From Chrysoperla carnea (lineage: Eukaryota > Arthropoda > Insecta > Neuroptera > Chrysopidae), in assembly GCF_905475395.1 (NCBI RefSeq), contig NC_058338.1:36896935-36960934 (forward strand): DNA of 64,000 nt, given 5' to 3'. The notes below the pieces were generated by a model. The model did no database searches and had not been told where the DNA came from. It saw nothing but the letters and a program-made list of their open reading frames with translations. Made by a program: the position numbers and the translations under genes. This document shows, piece by piece, positions 12,701 through 25,600 of the stretch (position 1 is its first letter; each line of letters opens with the position of its first letter).

Positions 12701-15700
12701 ACTTATGACAAAAAAATCTGGGTCTGCTAGATAAGTAACTTTCAAGAAACTAAGAATAACCCAAGGCACAAACGATCTGGATTACTACACATTACCCTAC
12801 AGAGTAAAATCTCAACATCTCACTACTTCGATCTAGCATAAAGTTTTGGTTGTAATATACTGCGAAACTTGGTAGCAGACAAGGTGACCATATTTCCCTA
12901 TATAATCTAATTTAATATCTCGTAATAGATATCGTTTGCCGAAAAGGATTTTTCAGCTCGATCATCTTTAGCTACGAATCGTTCTGAATCAAGACAGGAA
13001 CTTGAAAAAATGGAAACTTTTCAAGAACAAATAAAAGAAATGAAGAAACAAATCCAAATGTTAACTGAAAGTTACATTAAATCTCAACCAGAGTTAAACA
13101 ACGATGATGAAGATGAAAGTAATTTAAATGCTAATTCATTCGATACAGAGGATTTAAGCTTTGTTCCTGCTGAACTTGTAAGAATTTTATAAATTATTTT
13201 ATAATATACATATACAATACTAGTTACGTAAATACCTTTTAAATTTACGGTGACCGGTGAATACCCACTAATAGGTTTATGTGTTTCCGATTCTTTTCAA
13301 TGAGCCACGTATGTTCTTATTTCATTGCACTCAGATATCATTTGTTTGGTAACCCTCTGAAGCCTCCAGGTTTGCACCTAAAAGTATGATAAAACTTCTG
13401 TTTGAAAAACAACGTTGACGCAGCTTCCGTTAATTTTTGTCTTTCTGGAGGAGAAAGCTTATTCACTTTCTAGGATGAAAGGGAAAGTTGTCTTTCCGCT
13501 TTTCAATAATTTTATATAACCATCTATTATGTTTCACCTCACAACCCTTAGATTCTTAAGTAGGCAGCCATATCCTTTATTTAGATTCATACTCCAAGAA
13601 GAAGAAGCAGATTGTGTGGGTATGTCTTCAACAATCGTATAATGAATTCACACACTAGGCTCTGAATTTTACCGAAGATATTACGCGCAGGCGACCTTCG
13701 TAGATTCTTACTATTACTCGGTGCAATTGGTGTAAGGTTTTCGTTAATTCAATCGTTGCTTCAGCATATACCTTCTAAATGATCTTACTGTCTTGTACCA
13801 TTCCCAAGTACCCGACTTATTTAACTAGTGCTAAAAGTTTACCACACGTTCGATGGGTGTGAAATCATTTGATGCGATTCATTTTTATTGGGTTTAAGGT
13901 AAAATTAGTTATTAGTTATGCATAAAATTACTTATAGGCATGACAATTTATAACAAATAAATTTTGTGTATTAAAACTTTTTTAAATTATAGGCACAAGA
14001 AAAACTAAAACGAGATGAAGTATCTTGGATGCGAGAAAGAGGTTTACCAGTACCTACTGTTGATATATCACGAATATCTGCAGAATTTAGTGAATTTGCA
14101 CGACAACAGTAAGAAAATTCTTTATTCTATTAAATTCTATTAAATTTTAATTTGCATTTTTTAATTTTAGGCGAGAAAAATCAATTGGCGAATTTTTTTC
14201 AGAAAAATGCCCACGGCTATCTGAAATTCAAATGGTAGAAGATGTAACTATTGATAAATCTCCGAAAAGATTAATAGATTCGTTTGAAAGTACCGGGTTA
14301 GAGAATACAGGTAAATATGACGATGAATGTAAATTTACAAAAGCTTATTTTCGGAAAAACTTACATAATTTTCAAACAATCTTAAGCTTATTCTGCAAAT
14401 AAAAATTAATTTGCAAAAATAGAACCAATTTCACAAAAAACTCACATAGAAGTAAAAAATAATTTTAACTATTAGTGACATTGTGTGCAATTACGTTTTG
14501 AAGTCAACGCTAATGAATTGATATCCAGTTAAGAATACGAGTGGCATCGATCACAAAACGTAATTAGACACAAGGACATTATTCATAAAAGTGTATATTT
14601 AATGAATTGTTTTAGTTGTCTCAGAAAAATCTTCATTGGCAACTTCTGAAAATGCTAGTATTAAAGCTGAAAGCACAGCAGCCAGCGTTTTAAGTTTAAC
14701 ATCAATCGCTAGAACTTTAGAAGAAATGTCAAATGAATCTCCAGGCAAAATTATCAACATGATGAAACAAAAATGTAAAAAAGTTGAAAACGCAACTTAT
14801 ACCAAACAAAAACATTTACAATTTTCAACTTCAAATAAAGAAAACAACGAATCGTCGCTATCTAAAACAGCTCAAATTATGCATAATAATTCTACGCAAG
14901 TGTTAAAAGATTCTTCAAACGTTTCACAAAAATTACATAAATTTCATTCATCAACAAAAACCGATTTACCAAGTTGTGTTACACCAAAATCTGTGACACC
15001 TGATCTAAATACAGAATATTCTCCAAGGTCTGGGGATTATATATCACGTACACTAAGTGAGTTAAATTTGTCTGATTTAAGTGAAGAATCGACTATAACA
15101 AAAGATTTCGATGTAAATTCATGGTTAATTGTAAAGGCAGATCCATTAAAAATTTGTACACAGATTTTAACACAAGCAAAACTAGAATTGTTATCAAAAT
15201 GTAATCGATGGATTCTAGTTGAAGTGAATTTTAAAGAAATTCAATTAAAAAATGGACCAGCAATTGAATCATCTGAAGGAATATTATCGTATAATATTCC
15301 AGGTACAACAATTCTAGTTGAACCCGATAAAAAAGTTAATTTTGAATTTGAGATAACAACTTTGATATCAGCCGATATAAATTTTATAATGAATTTAACG
15401 TTAATCGATATGGTGACAAAAGACTCATGTAATATGCGGTATGCATTACATATTATTTCAATATCACCAAAAATATCGTTAAGTGTTGAAGATGAAGTTG
15501 ATTTCGAGTTGATTGGAGAAAAAAGTAATAAAGAAATGATTGCCCAGATAAGCAACGATAGTGATGTTGAAATTCCAATCATTTTATCCATTGAACAAGA
15601 GTTTGTCGTGTTTTTCTTAACAAATATCGATGATACCGATTATAAATGGAAATTAAATTTAATATTAAGACCACATGAAAAACGTGATTTTAAGATGGTT

Positions 15701-18700
15701 ATGATAGGTCCCGAAATAAATGATGTTAATCGATTGTTTCATGAATTTAAATGTAAATTTTTTGTAAATGTTGGAACACGTAATTCATATAGACTTTTAA
15801 AGGAAGTGGAGATTTTTGGTCGAGTTGGTGTCATGAATTTAGAATTTATGAACACAAATGAAAATCAACCCATCAAAATTTATCCATCAGGCACACAACT
15901 ATTAACTGTTAAAAACATTGGAGTTATTAAAATGCAATTAAATGTATCACTTTTAAATGAAATGTTTAAAGATTGTCATGAAAATATATTTCATATTGAA
16001 CCATTAAAATTTATTTTATTGCCTGGTCAAGAGGAGAATTTAAGCATTTCATTTAATCGAAAACCTGTGGTTGTATCGAGGTATGTATAAAAATATTTCT
16101 TTTTTAAAACAACGTTCATATCTTTAGCACTTGTATATTTCCTGTGTGAATCTAGATTACTTGCACTTAAGCACTTTTTGATTTGAAGCAATAAGAAATA
16201 ACTTTCTACGTGAATTGCACTCTCTAGGAAGAGGCTTATTCAAAACTTTCTCCTTTTTGCGAGTTGGTTGCTTCATTCTCAGAATAGTCTCGTATCAATC
16301 TCAGCGCGACTTTGTTATGAAAAAGAGACAGGTGATTGATTAGCTGAAAAATGCTAATAATTTGTTAAGTAGTTATTTATTGTTTAATAGTTATTAATGT
16401 TATCAAGCGGTCATAGCGTCCCGCAAATTTCCTGCTGCGTTTTTTCAGAACGATAACTCAAATATGACGTCATCGTGCTCCTTTGAAAACGCAGCCTTTT
16501 CGAAAAAAACGTAGAGGAAAGTTTGGTAGACTCATTAAAAGAAAGCCACTCAAAAACTTTCAAGTATGTATTTATCATTCAAAATTCTTTTACTTTTTAG
16601 AATTTTACTACTAAAGGAAAAATATGGAAGGTCATTCAAATATCCCTTACAGGGATTAACAACACAGGAAAAAACAAATCGTTCAAAATCACCATCAAAC
16701 CGTTCAAAATCTCCATTATGGTGTTTTCGCTCACAATCTTCACCATCTGAAATGCATGTTCGATGCAGTAGTGCAACATCAGATGATTCGAATCGTTCAG
16801 CCAGTGCGGCTAGTTCAGTTTCATCCACAAACGAAATGAAAAGACAATTAACTTACAATAAAAATGAAAAATTACCAATAGAAGCAACTAAAATTGAAAT
16901 GATTTGGGGTTGTTGCAAAGTTGGCAAATCTACTTCTAATGAAATTGTTATACGTAACCGTTCAAATAACCGTTTTAAATTTATTGCTGAAATTAAAGAA
17001 TCAGCATTTAAATTTCAAAATAATGCAGAAAGTACACAAAATATGAATGTAGTACTACAAGGCAATGAATCACGCACCTTAACCGTTATATTTACTCCAA
17101 ATCGTGTAGGGGCTATCAGAGGAACTATTCAATTTAGTTCGTCAGTTGGAAGCCAAACAAAAAATGTTCGATTATATGGTTATGGAGGCCATACCAAAAT
17201 TGATTTAATGGGAGTTTCAAAAGATACTTCAGGTTGGTATTTCAATAAAAAATTTCTATGAATCTTGACTTCATCATTTGATGTTGAAGTCCCAAAATAA
17301 TTGAAAATAGTATATGAGTCAGATACAATTTGCCCTTCAACTTAAAGGTCATGGAATGTTAGAAGAAATTCATTTGGTCAAGGAAAAATCCTAAATAAAA
17401 GCGCAATACCTGACATTTTATGAAAGTTAGTTTGAAAAAGTTTATCCCATATTTTAATATACTTAAATAAAAATTTCGGAAATTTTATGTTTAAAATATT
17501 CAAATTTGGCATTTTGTTCTGACAAATCATTGCCCTTTAAGAATCACTCACCCGTCAATATAATATGTACTCGAAAATTAAATTTAGAGAAAGAACTATT
17601 AAGAATGATTAAATTCGGAACAGACCTATAATTAAATGCTATTTAATCATAAATTATTTCTATTTTGAATACCATCATCATTTTTCTCGAGAAATCCCAA
17701 CGGAAACCTATTCACTTCAGAAAGAATTGATTTTTTTAGCCTTAAGTGTAAGAACAAATATTATCTTTTAAATATGTTACTTGTATCATTATTTTGCTAT
17801 CGCCCCCACGCTCAAAGACCCAGAAAGCTAAATGGTTACATATGTATTTTGTATGTTACGTCTAACAGTGTATATGTATATTATTCATATTGTCTTTGGG
17901 CTAATTGAGACTTTTGATCGAAACATTAAAGAGAACGTTGTTATTTGTAATCAAAATCCATAATTGATCCATAAGATGCTTATGGCACCGTGACCCGTAA
18001 ATATTTTTATAATATTTGATGCCACAATTGGTAATAAAAAATTTAAGAAAATTTAACAGCTACTCTCACGAGGCGAGATGATGAAGAGTGTCCGTAAAAG
18101 TTTTACACTTTAATAGTAAATTTCAGTTTTAAAAAATACAAAATTTTGTAATTTTTTTGTTGTAGATCGTATTTGGTTTATGCTGGGATATTATGATACA
18201 GAAAATAGTGTAATGGAATCTAGTTTTCTAGTTCGTAATACGGGTGTTACACCTGGTTTTATTTATTTAAAACCAACGCACACTTCATTATTATCTACAG
18301 ACGATCCTGATTTAAATATATCACCAAAAAATTTAGTGATTTTACCAGGAGAAACAAAAAAAATTTATATTAGTTTTGATCCGAGGCGGAATTTTAAAAA
18401 AATGTTTGAAAACAAAGATGTTTGTCAAATTGGGACAGTCAATATTTATTTAGGACCAGAACCAACTAGGTTCAGAATACGAAAGTGAGTAGATCAAAAG
18501 TATTTTTGTTTTTAAAATAAATTATTTTTGTTTGTTTGTTTTTTTTTTTTTTTGGACTTTGTAACTTCAAAATTGCCAATTGTCAATGAGATATGCCAAT
18601 TTTAAAATGTTGCATTTTTTGCTCATTCAATCATATGAAAAAGGACCCATTTTGTAAAGCATTATAGATAAAACAAAAGTTTAAATGTAAAAGTTGTTCC

Positions 18701-20946
18701 TTATAAAAAAATAAGCAACTTTTGTTTTAAATATTTTTTCATAAACATCACTGTATAACCGTGAGGGCGCTAATTATGACAAAACTTTGCTGTTCATTTT
18801 GTCCAAAACTATAAAATATAGTATTCTATATAAAATATTGTATTTTATAACAAAACTATAAACGATGATATTATTTTAATATCGCGCGTCCGCGCAGTAA
18901 ATATTTTTCAAATCTTTGAAAGAGAAGTTCCTAGCTATGAACATTTTCGTGGATAAAATGTTTTTAGGCAGGGTATTAACATAAGCCTCTAATCAGCAGA
19001 ACCCCGACGGGCACTAAGCCTATTTTTTTTTATTTTAATAATTTTTTACTCGATAGCAAATTATTTTCAAGTATTTTGTTTTTAGTTTATTAAATAGATT
19101 AAAATTGAATGGTGATAAAAGTCAATTCAAAAATTTAGATGAATGTTTAAATATCGATTATGAGGATGAAAAAATTCCAGCTGATATATCAATATGTCGA
19201 AAAGAATCACCAGGTGCAATTAATTCTTTGGCATGCGATGTTGAAACTCGTATTTTGAATGTTGTGGTTGAAAAGAATTTTGAAAATTCACGATTGATGG
19301 CTGCTGATATTGATGAAACCTGTATATATCAATCGTTATGTGTTGACCAAACTACAATTATGGAAAATACTTTAATGCCTTCAACTCAAAAGTAAGATAT
19401 TTCATTGCATTTTATCATTAAGCCACGAAAAATATATACAGAAGTTGGGAATCAAATCCTGGTTTTCTAGGACGCATGTGACCTTTTCGTGAACACAAAC
19501 ATTTCACACTGTTATAAAAGTGATACAAATTAAATTTTTTTATGTGAAATCAAATTTTGACGTTTGTTTCAAGTTTATTGTGAACTTTAATATAAGTCCC
19601 TCATACATGATACTTTTAATAACTTTTTCTATCTAAACACATCATACCACTTAACATATGATAGTGAGATTGTAACTTCAATGGATTAACACACATTACG
19701 TATTTTTATTTGAAAAAATAGAAAGAAACGAAAAATTTACACAGAAGCCAGGGATAGTGTAGTCATCATCTTCCGCGTACATTTATAAACATAATATTTT
19801 TTGGGCTAATTAGCTGGATTATCGTTCTTTCTACAGATTATTATATTCATTTTTTTTCATAATTGGGAGATTTAAAATGTTATAGAATTTTTTTCGAACG
19901 AGAAAATAGTCGAAGAATTACAATAATCATTTTTGAGCTTTGCTTAAAATTAATTGTATTATTTCAGTGTACGGAGATTTAGTCATAATAAATGTTTTGT
20001 TGAGCCTGAAACTTTAAATTTTGTAAAGCCATCAAAGGTGCATAATACTTTTGTAATAGTATCACAACATTCACGTCCAATGCAGTATCAAATACTATGT
20101 AAATGTCCTAACTTACAAGTATGTCCAATGGAAGGAATTATTTCAGCAAGTGGCAGTAGTACAGTCAGTGTTATACTTGGCACCGATAGAAGCCAAGTGG
20201 TCGCAGGAACAATTATGGTAAGATTTTGTAAATGTGAACAAACCCAATTTAGTGTCAACATTTTTTATGTATAGTAGTGTTTCTTAAAGTAATTGTCCTC
20301 TCACAGGCGTAGAGAGCAGTATGGAAAGGGCGGGCGAAAAGTGTTCGAATTACTGAGACTCTACTGTACTTTAAATAAGTTATTCTACACCTTTTTACTA
20401 ACCTCTAATGAACACATTTTGGCTACCTTTTTCGCACTTTAGTACCCAGCTTGGTTCGCATCACCTAATCCCGTGGCTATTGTGAAACCTATACGAATTT
20501 GATAGCGCTATCATTCAAGCACAATCCATTGATGAACCATAATATCTTTATATTTGTAAAAACAATAATTTTTAATCTTCAGAGGAAAAAGGCCTGGAAT
20601 TATTAATTATTGTATGTCCGGATTTAATGATAATATGATAATGTTTATAATTTGTCTTATGTAGTTAGTTAAAAATTTTTATTAGTATTATTTAAAAAAT
20701 ATAATGCATATTAATTAGCCTTTTTTCCTCTGAAGATTAAAAAAAGATCCGCTAGATGGCAACACTAGGAGGGGGTACAAATATATCCTGCCATCTAGAG
20801 GATCTTTTTTTAATCTTCAGAGGAAAAAGGCTAATTAACGTTAATTCATTTGGTTTATTTATCCTGTTCGCATAATAAATATTGTATTTATTTTTTAGGT
20901 GTATGTTGAAAATGAAGTATTCACAATTAATGTAAAGATAAATTAA
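9724..20946 (+). CDS. spd-2: Spindle-defective protein 2 / CEP192 centrosomal scaffold
   Basis: Twelve exons join in phase: 9724-9815, 9878-10026, 11699-12045, 12929-13177, 13993-14108, 14171-14310, 14616-16080, 16601-17232, 18166-18484, 19086-19391, 19968-20217, 20899-20946 (TAA). They give 1370 residues, comparable to fly Spd-2 and shorter than human CEP192. The protein recruits pericentriolar material and mitotic kinases to centrioles. The N-terminal third is Ser/Asn-rich, with a short predicted coiled coil (exon 4, KMETFQEQIKEMKKQIQML) and a conserved-looking block in exons 5-6 (WMRERGLPVPTVDISRIS). The C-terminal half consists of beta-rich ASH/MSP-type (PapD-like) units; the run VRLYGYGGHTKIDLMGVSK at the exon 8 end resembles the CEP192 GYGG segment. 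Exon 8 carries an RSKSP/NRSKSP Ser-rich linker. AATAAA lies at 21102-21107. Identity rests on the ASH block; other ASH proteins are less likely. Confidence 0.83.
10027..11698. repeat. Spd-2 intron 2 with degenerate minisatellite-like units
   Basis: Within this intron, about 10750-11430 holds several diverged copies of a roughly 100-130 nt unit. Recurring pieces are 'cccgcaggcctatgctaa', 'cctgtgctaactcgaccca', 'gcagatccgtgccaa' and 'ggcatggccaattcgta'. It belongs to the same family as the cleaner pair at 6629-6782. The rest of the intron is unremarkable AT-rich DNA. Confidence 0.5.
12258..12622. repeat. Foldback (long inverted-repeat) element in Spd-2 intron 3
   Basis: A left arm starting near AAAAGTGAAATTTA (12260) pairs with a right arm ending TAAATTTCACTTTTGA (12620). 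Internal landmarks mirror each other: CAATGTTTAGCGTTTTACCTG pairs with CAGGTAAAACGCTAAACATTG, and TTTCATATG pairs with CATATGAAAA. Arms are about 170 nt with a short loop near 12440. It resembles a MITE or foldback transposon; no coding sequence is present. Confidence 0.7.
13178..13992. other. Spd-2 intron 4, nothing further recognised
   Basis: 815 nt between phase-0 splice sites. I saw no coding potential or repeat that I can support. Confidence 0.5.
17233..18165. other. Spd-2 intron 8, nothing further recognised
   Basis: 933 nt of AT-rich intron between exon 8 (phase 1) and exon 9. No coding potential or obvious repeat. Confidence 0.5.
18485..19085. repeat. Spd-2 intron 9 with fragment of dispersed repeat family A
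   Basis: About 18650-18795 (AAAAGTTGTTCCTTATAAAAA, AAGCAACTTTTGTTT, CATCACTGTATAACCGTGAGGGCGC) matches the inner end of the family A copy at 54690-54800. It is the same orientation as that copy and inverted relative to 61500-61620. Confidence 0.5.
20569..20838. repeat. Near-perfect hairpin element in Spd-2 intron 11
   Basis: A left arm at 20711-20761 and a right arm at 20789-20838 are nearly exact reverse complements over about 50 nt, around a loop of about 27 nt. The arms run from TTAATTAGCC at the tips to AGATGGCA / TGCCATCT at the loop. A third partial copy of the right arm (TTTTTAATCTTCAGAGGAAA...) sits upstream at 20569-20594. The tips begin with TTAA. This is probably a short non-autonomous DNA element. 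Confidence 0.75.
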
Positions 20947-21597
20947 GACCATCAATATGATTGATTCAAAGTGTTGTACTTAATTCTGTGATAATGTTTA
21001 TTTTCATGTTATTTTTTCTTGTTCCTTAGTAAGAATATTTTGCTTTTAAAATCTTCTGTAAAATTATTTCCAATGTACTGAATCTTAATTTAAATTGTTT
21101 TAATAAATTAAATATAAACGTTTCCATGAGTGTAATTTATCTTTTTCAGTGGTACTCCTTGTGTCATTCCTATTTTTCGCAGTCAATATTAAGATTATTA
21201 GCACTCCTATGGTAAGGAAGCAAAAATGAAACTATAGACTTGTAGAAAAAATTTTATTTTGAAATATCAAAATAAACAAGTATAATACTTATTATATTAG
21301 ATATGAGAAGAATGATATGATAGTGTATTTATTTCAAGTATTTCGATATATTGAAGTCGCATTACGCATATATCTGTACTACAAAGTGATAAATTGCAGT
21401 GCGGAACGTGCATTTCCGTACTTAAAAGAATAAAAAATTATCTAAGTTCAGTTCTAAGTTTTAAACAGTTTAGTCATAGAAGTTTACTACAGAAGCTGAC
21501 TTGATAAATCCGTTAATTATGACAGAGTCATTGATGAATTTACTAACCAATCTGCCCATCGGAAAAAAAAGTAAATATTGAACAATAAATTATGTTT

Positions 21598-22112
21598 CTT
21601 TGTATGGTCTTTTTAGTTTATTTATTCATTATTATCATTCTCAGCCCACATCATCACATTGCACAATTTTATTTTATGATTAAAAGTTTTGTCCTTTTTC
21701 TATTAATTTATGGGGGCTGCAAACCCACCCCAAATTTAATTGTAAATTAAATAGAATTCTATAAAACAAAATTGAATGCAAAATTAATCACCGTTCGCAT
21801 TCGTTTGAAGAAATAACTGTATTGAAACTCAGTGTCGAAATCGTGTTCAACATAACTTTGTATGGTCTTTTTAGTTTATTTATTCATTATTATCATTCTC
21901 AGCCCACATCATCACATTGCACAATTTTATTTTATGATTAAAAGTTTTGTCCTTTTTCTATTAATTTATGGGGCTGCAAACCCACCCCAAATTTAATTGT
22001 AAATTAAATAGAATTCTATAAAACAAAATTGAATGCAAAATTAATCACCGTTCGCATTCGTTTGAAGAAATAACTGTATTGAAATTCAGTGTCGAAATCG
22101 TGTTCAACATAA
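21598..22112. repeat. 258-bp head-to-tail tandem duplication
   Basis: Copy 1 (21598-21855) and copy 2 (21856-22112) are nearly identical, from CTTTGTATGGTC to GTGTTCAACATAA. I see one G deleted from a G-run (GGGGG versus GGGG) and one C/T change (GAAACTCAG versus GAAATTCAG). The duplication lies in the intergenic gap between Spd-2 and heparanase. No open reading frame is seen in it. Confidence 0.9.
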
Positions 22113-22636
22113 AATGTTATTTTGCTATTTGAATGAAATTTAACTTATGTCTAGGTTAATCCTCATTTGTCTTAATTCCAATCTGCCGTGACATAATGCA
22201 TTCCCCAAACCTTCTCCTCATTTATCTATTTATGTGCACCCTTATCTATCTGTCATTCCTTTTTCCATAAGCGTAACAACTATCAAATTACTTTAACGAA
22301 AGATTAAATTAAAGTTATGTTCATAGAAATATTAAAAAATAATCTAGTGATTGTTAATGTGTATTATAATTATTGAAATGTTTTTAAATCTTAAAAGCCT
22401 TTTTTAAAAGTTCAAACCTTTTTTATAAATATCTAGTTACGTCACTGAGTCTTTTTATTTGTGAAATAATATATAAATTACGTAATCAAAATGTAGACCT
22501 TTGATTTTAAGTACGAATGTACGATTTTAAAATCAATGACAAAAAGGAATTATGATGTGGTTCCAGCTTAAATTATTGCTTATAAATCGTTTTTTTTAAA
22601 AATGATATGTAAATTATTTAATAAAAATATTCAATC

Positions 22637-25600
22637 ATGTTTAATCAACAGTATTTTAGCCGATTTGAAAATCGCTTAGAGCAATGTAAGATTGCTGAAA
22701 GAAATTTAAAAGACAATTGATAGTTTTAAAATAATTCTTTTGTTTCAGATAAAAATAACAGTATTTTAGGTAGATTCGTGCTTTTTGCTATATTTTTCTT
22801 TTTCTTATTGACGTCATGGAAAGTGATTTTTCGACGTCTGGTAGGCAACGAAACAAATATTATTTTTATCGATACTAGTAAATCTTTACATCATGTAACA
22901 GGCAAATATTTTATGAGTTTTGCATTAGATTCATCAAATATCGCTGATGGATTTAAGACATTCAAACCGAGGTGAATATACATTAACTACTTTAATTTTT
23001 AACAAGTAACCATAGATACTAGGATGTTAATGTATTGGAGCATTTCGATTAGCTTTTACATTCCGTAGCTCTTATCTCTTGAGAAAAGTAAACATTCAAT
23101 AAGAATGGAATTGTCAAAGTTGGAAAGATCTTCTTGATATTTTGTATAGTCATAATTGAATTTCGAGTAACATTTTGTCAACTTTTAAAAACGAAGGGTA
23201 GTTTACCTAAAAAAAAAATAGTGATACCAAATTTTTGGCTACCCTATACATTATTTAGAAGTTTTAAATATTCCTACATACTTTTCATAAGAAGCAAAAC
23301 TTCTTATAAAGAATGACTTTTTCTTAAAATGCAAAATAAGAAAATTTACAAGTATAGTTATACCTCTATCCGGGGATACACTGTATATATATTCAAAGAT
23401 TGACTTTCCTAAAATTTAACAGGAAATTTTTTATTCTTTCTTATATTCATCTTATTATTAGATGTATCATGTCCAAAAAACAAATATTATAATTTCTTGA
23501 AAAAGGATCTAATTCATTCTAAAATTTACCTTACATTGTTAATTTATAATACAAAATATATTTTCGAGTCAAATATTTGAAAATATTGTAATTAAATCGG
23601 ATTCCCTAAGGGTAATGTCAGTTTGGTTAAGGATGGAAGTTTTAAGATGTATTCTTTTAGACTACTACTAAGGTTGATATACCAAATTGAATCTCAATAT
23701 TGAATCACCGGGAGTGTTTACTTCCAGTAGGGCCTTCGCACATACTGCACTAGTAGTTTTAAAGATTTCCTGATAAGTCTGATATAAACAGTTAAAAATT
23801 TTGTATACCTACTTCAACTTAACAGAGTACTGTCTGATTAACTACTTTGCTTTAAAGACGTCGTGGATCTAGAAACGATTCTTAAATTTTGGAAAATTCA
23901 CTTATTTACTTTTTGAAAATTCTCTATATGCACGTTATGTTTTTTATTTTAGCAATCCAAAATTGATAAATCTAGTATCAATGTTGGGTCCAGCATATTT
24001 ACGTATTGGTGGTAATATGGCTGATCAATTGATTTATGCTGGACATTTAAAGGATTCCGAATCAATTGATTCTGAATACGATGGACTCTTTGAAAATTAT
24101 ATCATGAAAGGTTTAAAAATTAAAATAAAAATCGAATTATTCAAATCATTTCTAATTGTATTTCATAATTTTGTAGAAAATCAATGGATAGAATTACATG
24201 AATTTATCAATAAAACAAAAATGGAATTAATCTTTGATTTGAATGTCTTAAATCGAAATCCTGATGGTAGTTGGAATTCAACAAATGCCGAAAATTTAAT
24301 ACATTTTTCTGCTAATCATAATTACTTTTCACATTGGGAATTAGGAAATGGTAAATAATTTTTTATGTATATTTATAAATTTAAGGGCCTTGAACCATGA
24401 ACAAGTATTTTGAATGGGTACATTTTAAATTAAAGGTGGTAGTGTTAAAGTACTCCCATTTGACACCCTCGCCCTACTAATTATTTAACCCCCGTCCTAT
24501 TTACCTATCTTACCGCAATCTGTCTGCCTATAAATTGCTTTTCTTGGTCTACACAATGCGATTTCGACCACGTTCCAAGAAAAATAAGGCATTTTTTTTT
24601 CAACAACTCCCATTTTTTAAATTCTTAAAGGTCGCCTATTCTTTGAGCGTATAACGTCAAATATTAATTGTCCTAACTGTAAACTAAAATTAATCAAGTT
24701 TTGTATGAGATATTAAATATTTTAAAGAATATTTCATGCTATTTTGTTTAATATATAATACTAGCCAAATAGCAACAGCAGTTTCGATTGGCTTCACGCT
24801 GTGATTAATATTTGGAAAATCGTCATGTAACATGCAGTGCCGAGCAACGCAAGCAAATTATTAAACTTTTTTTATCAAAATGAGGACGCTGACTCGGCAG
24901 CCGTATTCTGTAATAATTTGTAAGCTTGATGTCATTAAAGAGTTATAGAAGAAGCTTGTGAGGGTCTTTAAAGAGTTATAGTACCCGGCCACTGCAGTTG
25001 AAGTTACTTGCACGGTACACTGTCCATGTGATTTTTTTGGCAACATATCGTCTTTCTGCGTTTTGTTTGTTAAAAAAAATTAAATCAAGTAGTTCAAGTA
25101 AATAATCAGAAAATACGCCGAAGAACGTCGAAGAAGTAACAATAAACAATGTTATCGAGCACAATTTACGCGATCGCGTTATCGAATAATTGTATTTTTC
25201 GGATCTATTTCGGTCCAGCTAAGCTGCGATTCTCGTTTATTATATATCATACAAAATGGCTTGGAATTGTTTAAGTTTAAAGTTCGTACACTTTTATGGA
25301 AAACCCTTTTCTATATGACTTCGTATATTATTGTATCATTTATTAATGGTAATTAATTTTTAGAACCAAATGCTTTTAAACATCAATTTAACGTCACCAT
25401 AAACGCAACACAATTAGCCAAAGACTTTCAACAATTACGCAATATTTTAAATCGTTATCCACAATATAAAAGCTCAATGTTATTAGGACCAGATACTACA
25501 CGACCACTCACAAAAAATAGTTCCAGCGTACAATACTTTAAAGAATTTATTGATTCAAATGCAACTGTCGATGTATTAACTTGGCATCAGTAAGTTATAT

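Noticed and set aside
15241-15591. 116-codon minus-strand open frame
   Set aside because: Antisense shadow of the large Spd-2 exon 7, which has the phase-consistent frame.
24861-25164. Two minus-strand open frames of about 60 codons in heparanase intron 4
   Set aside because: Short, with no homology recognised and inside an intron of a well-supported gene.
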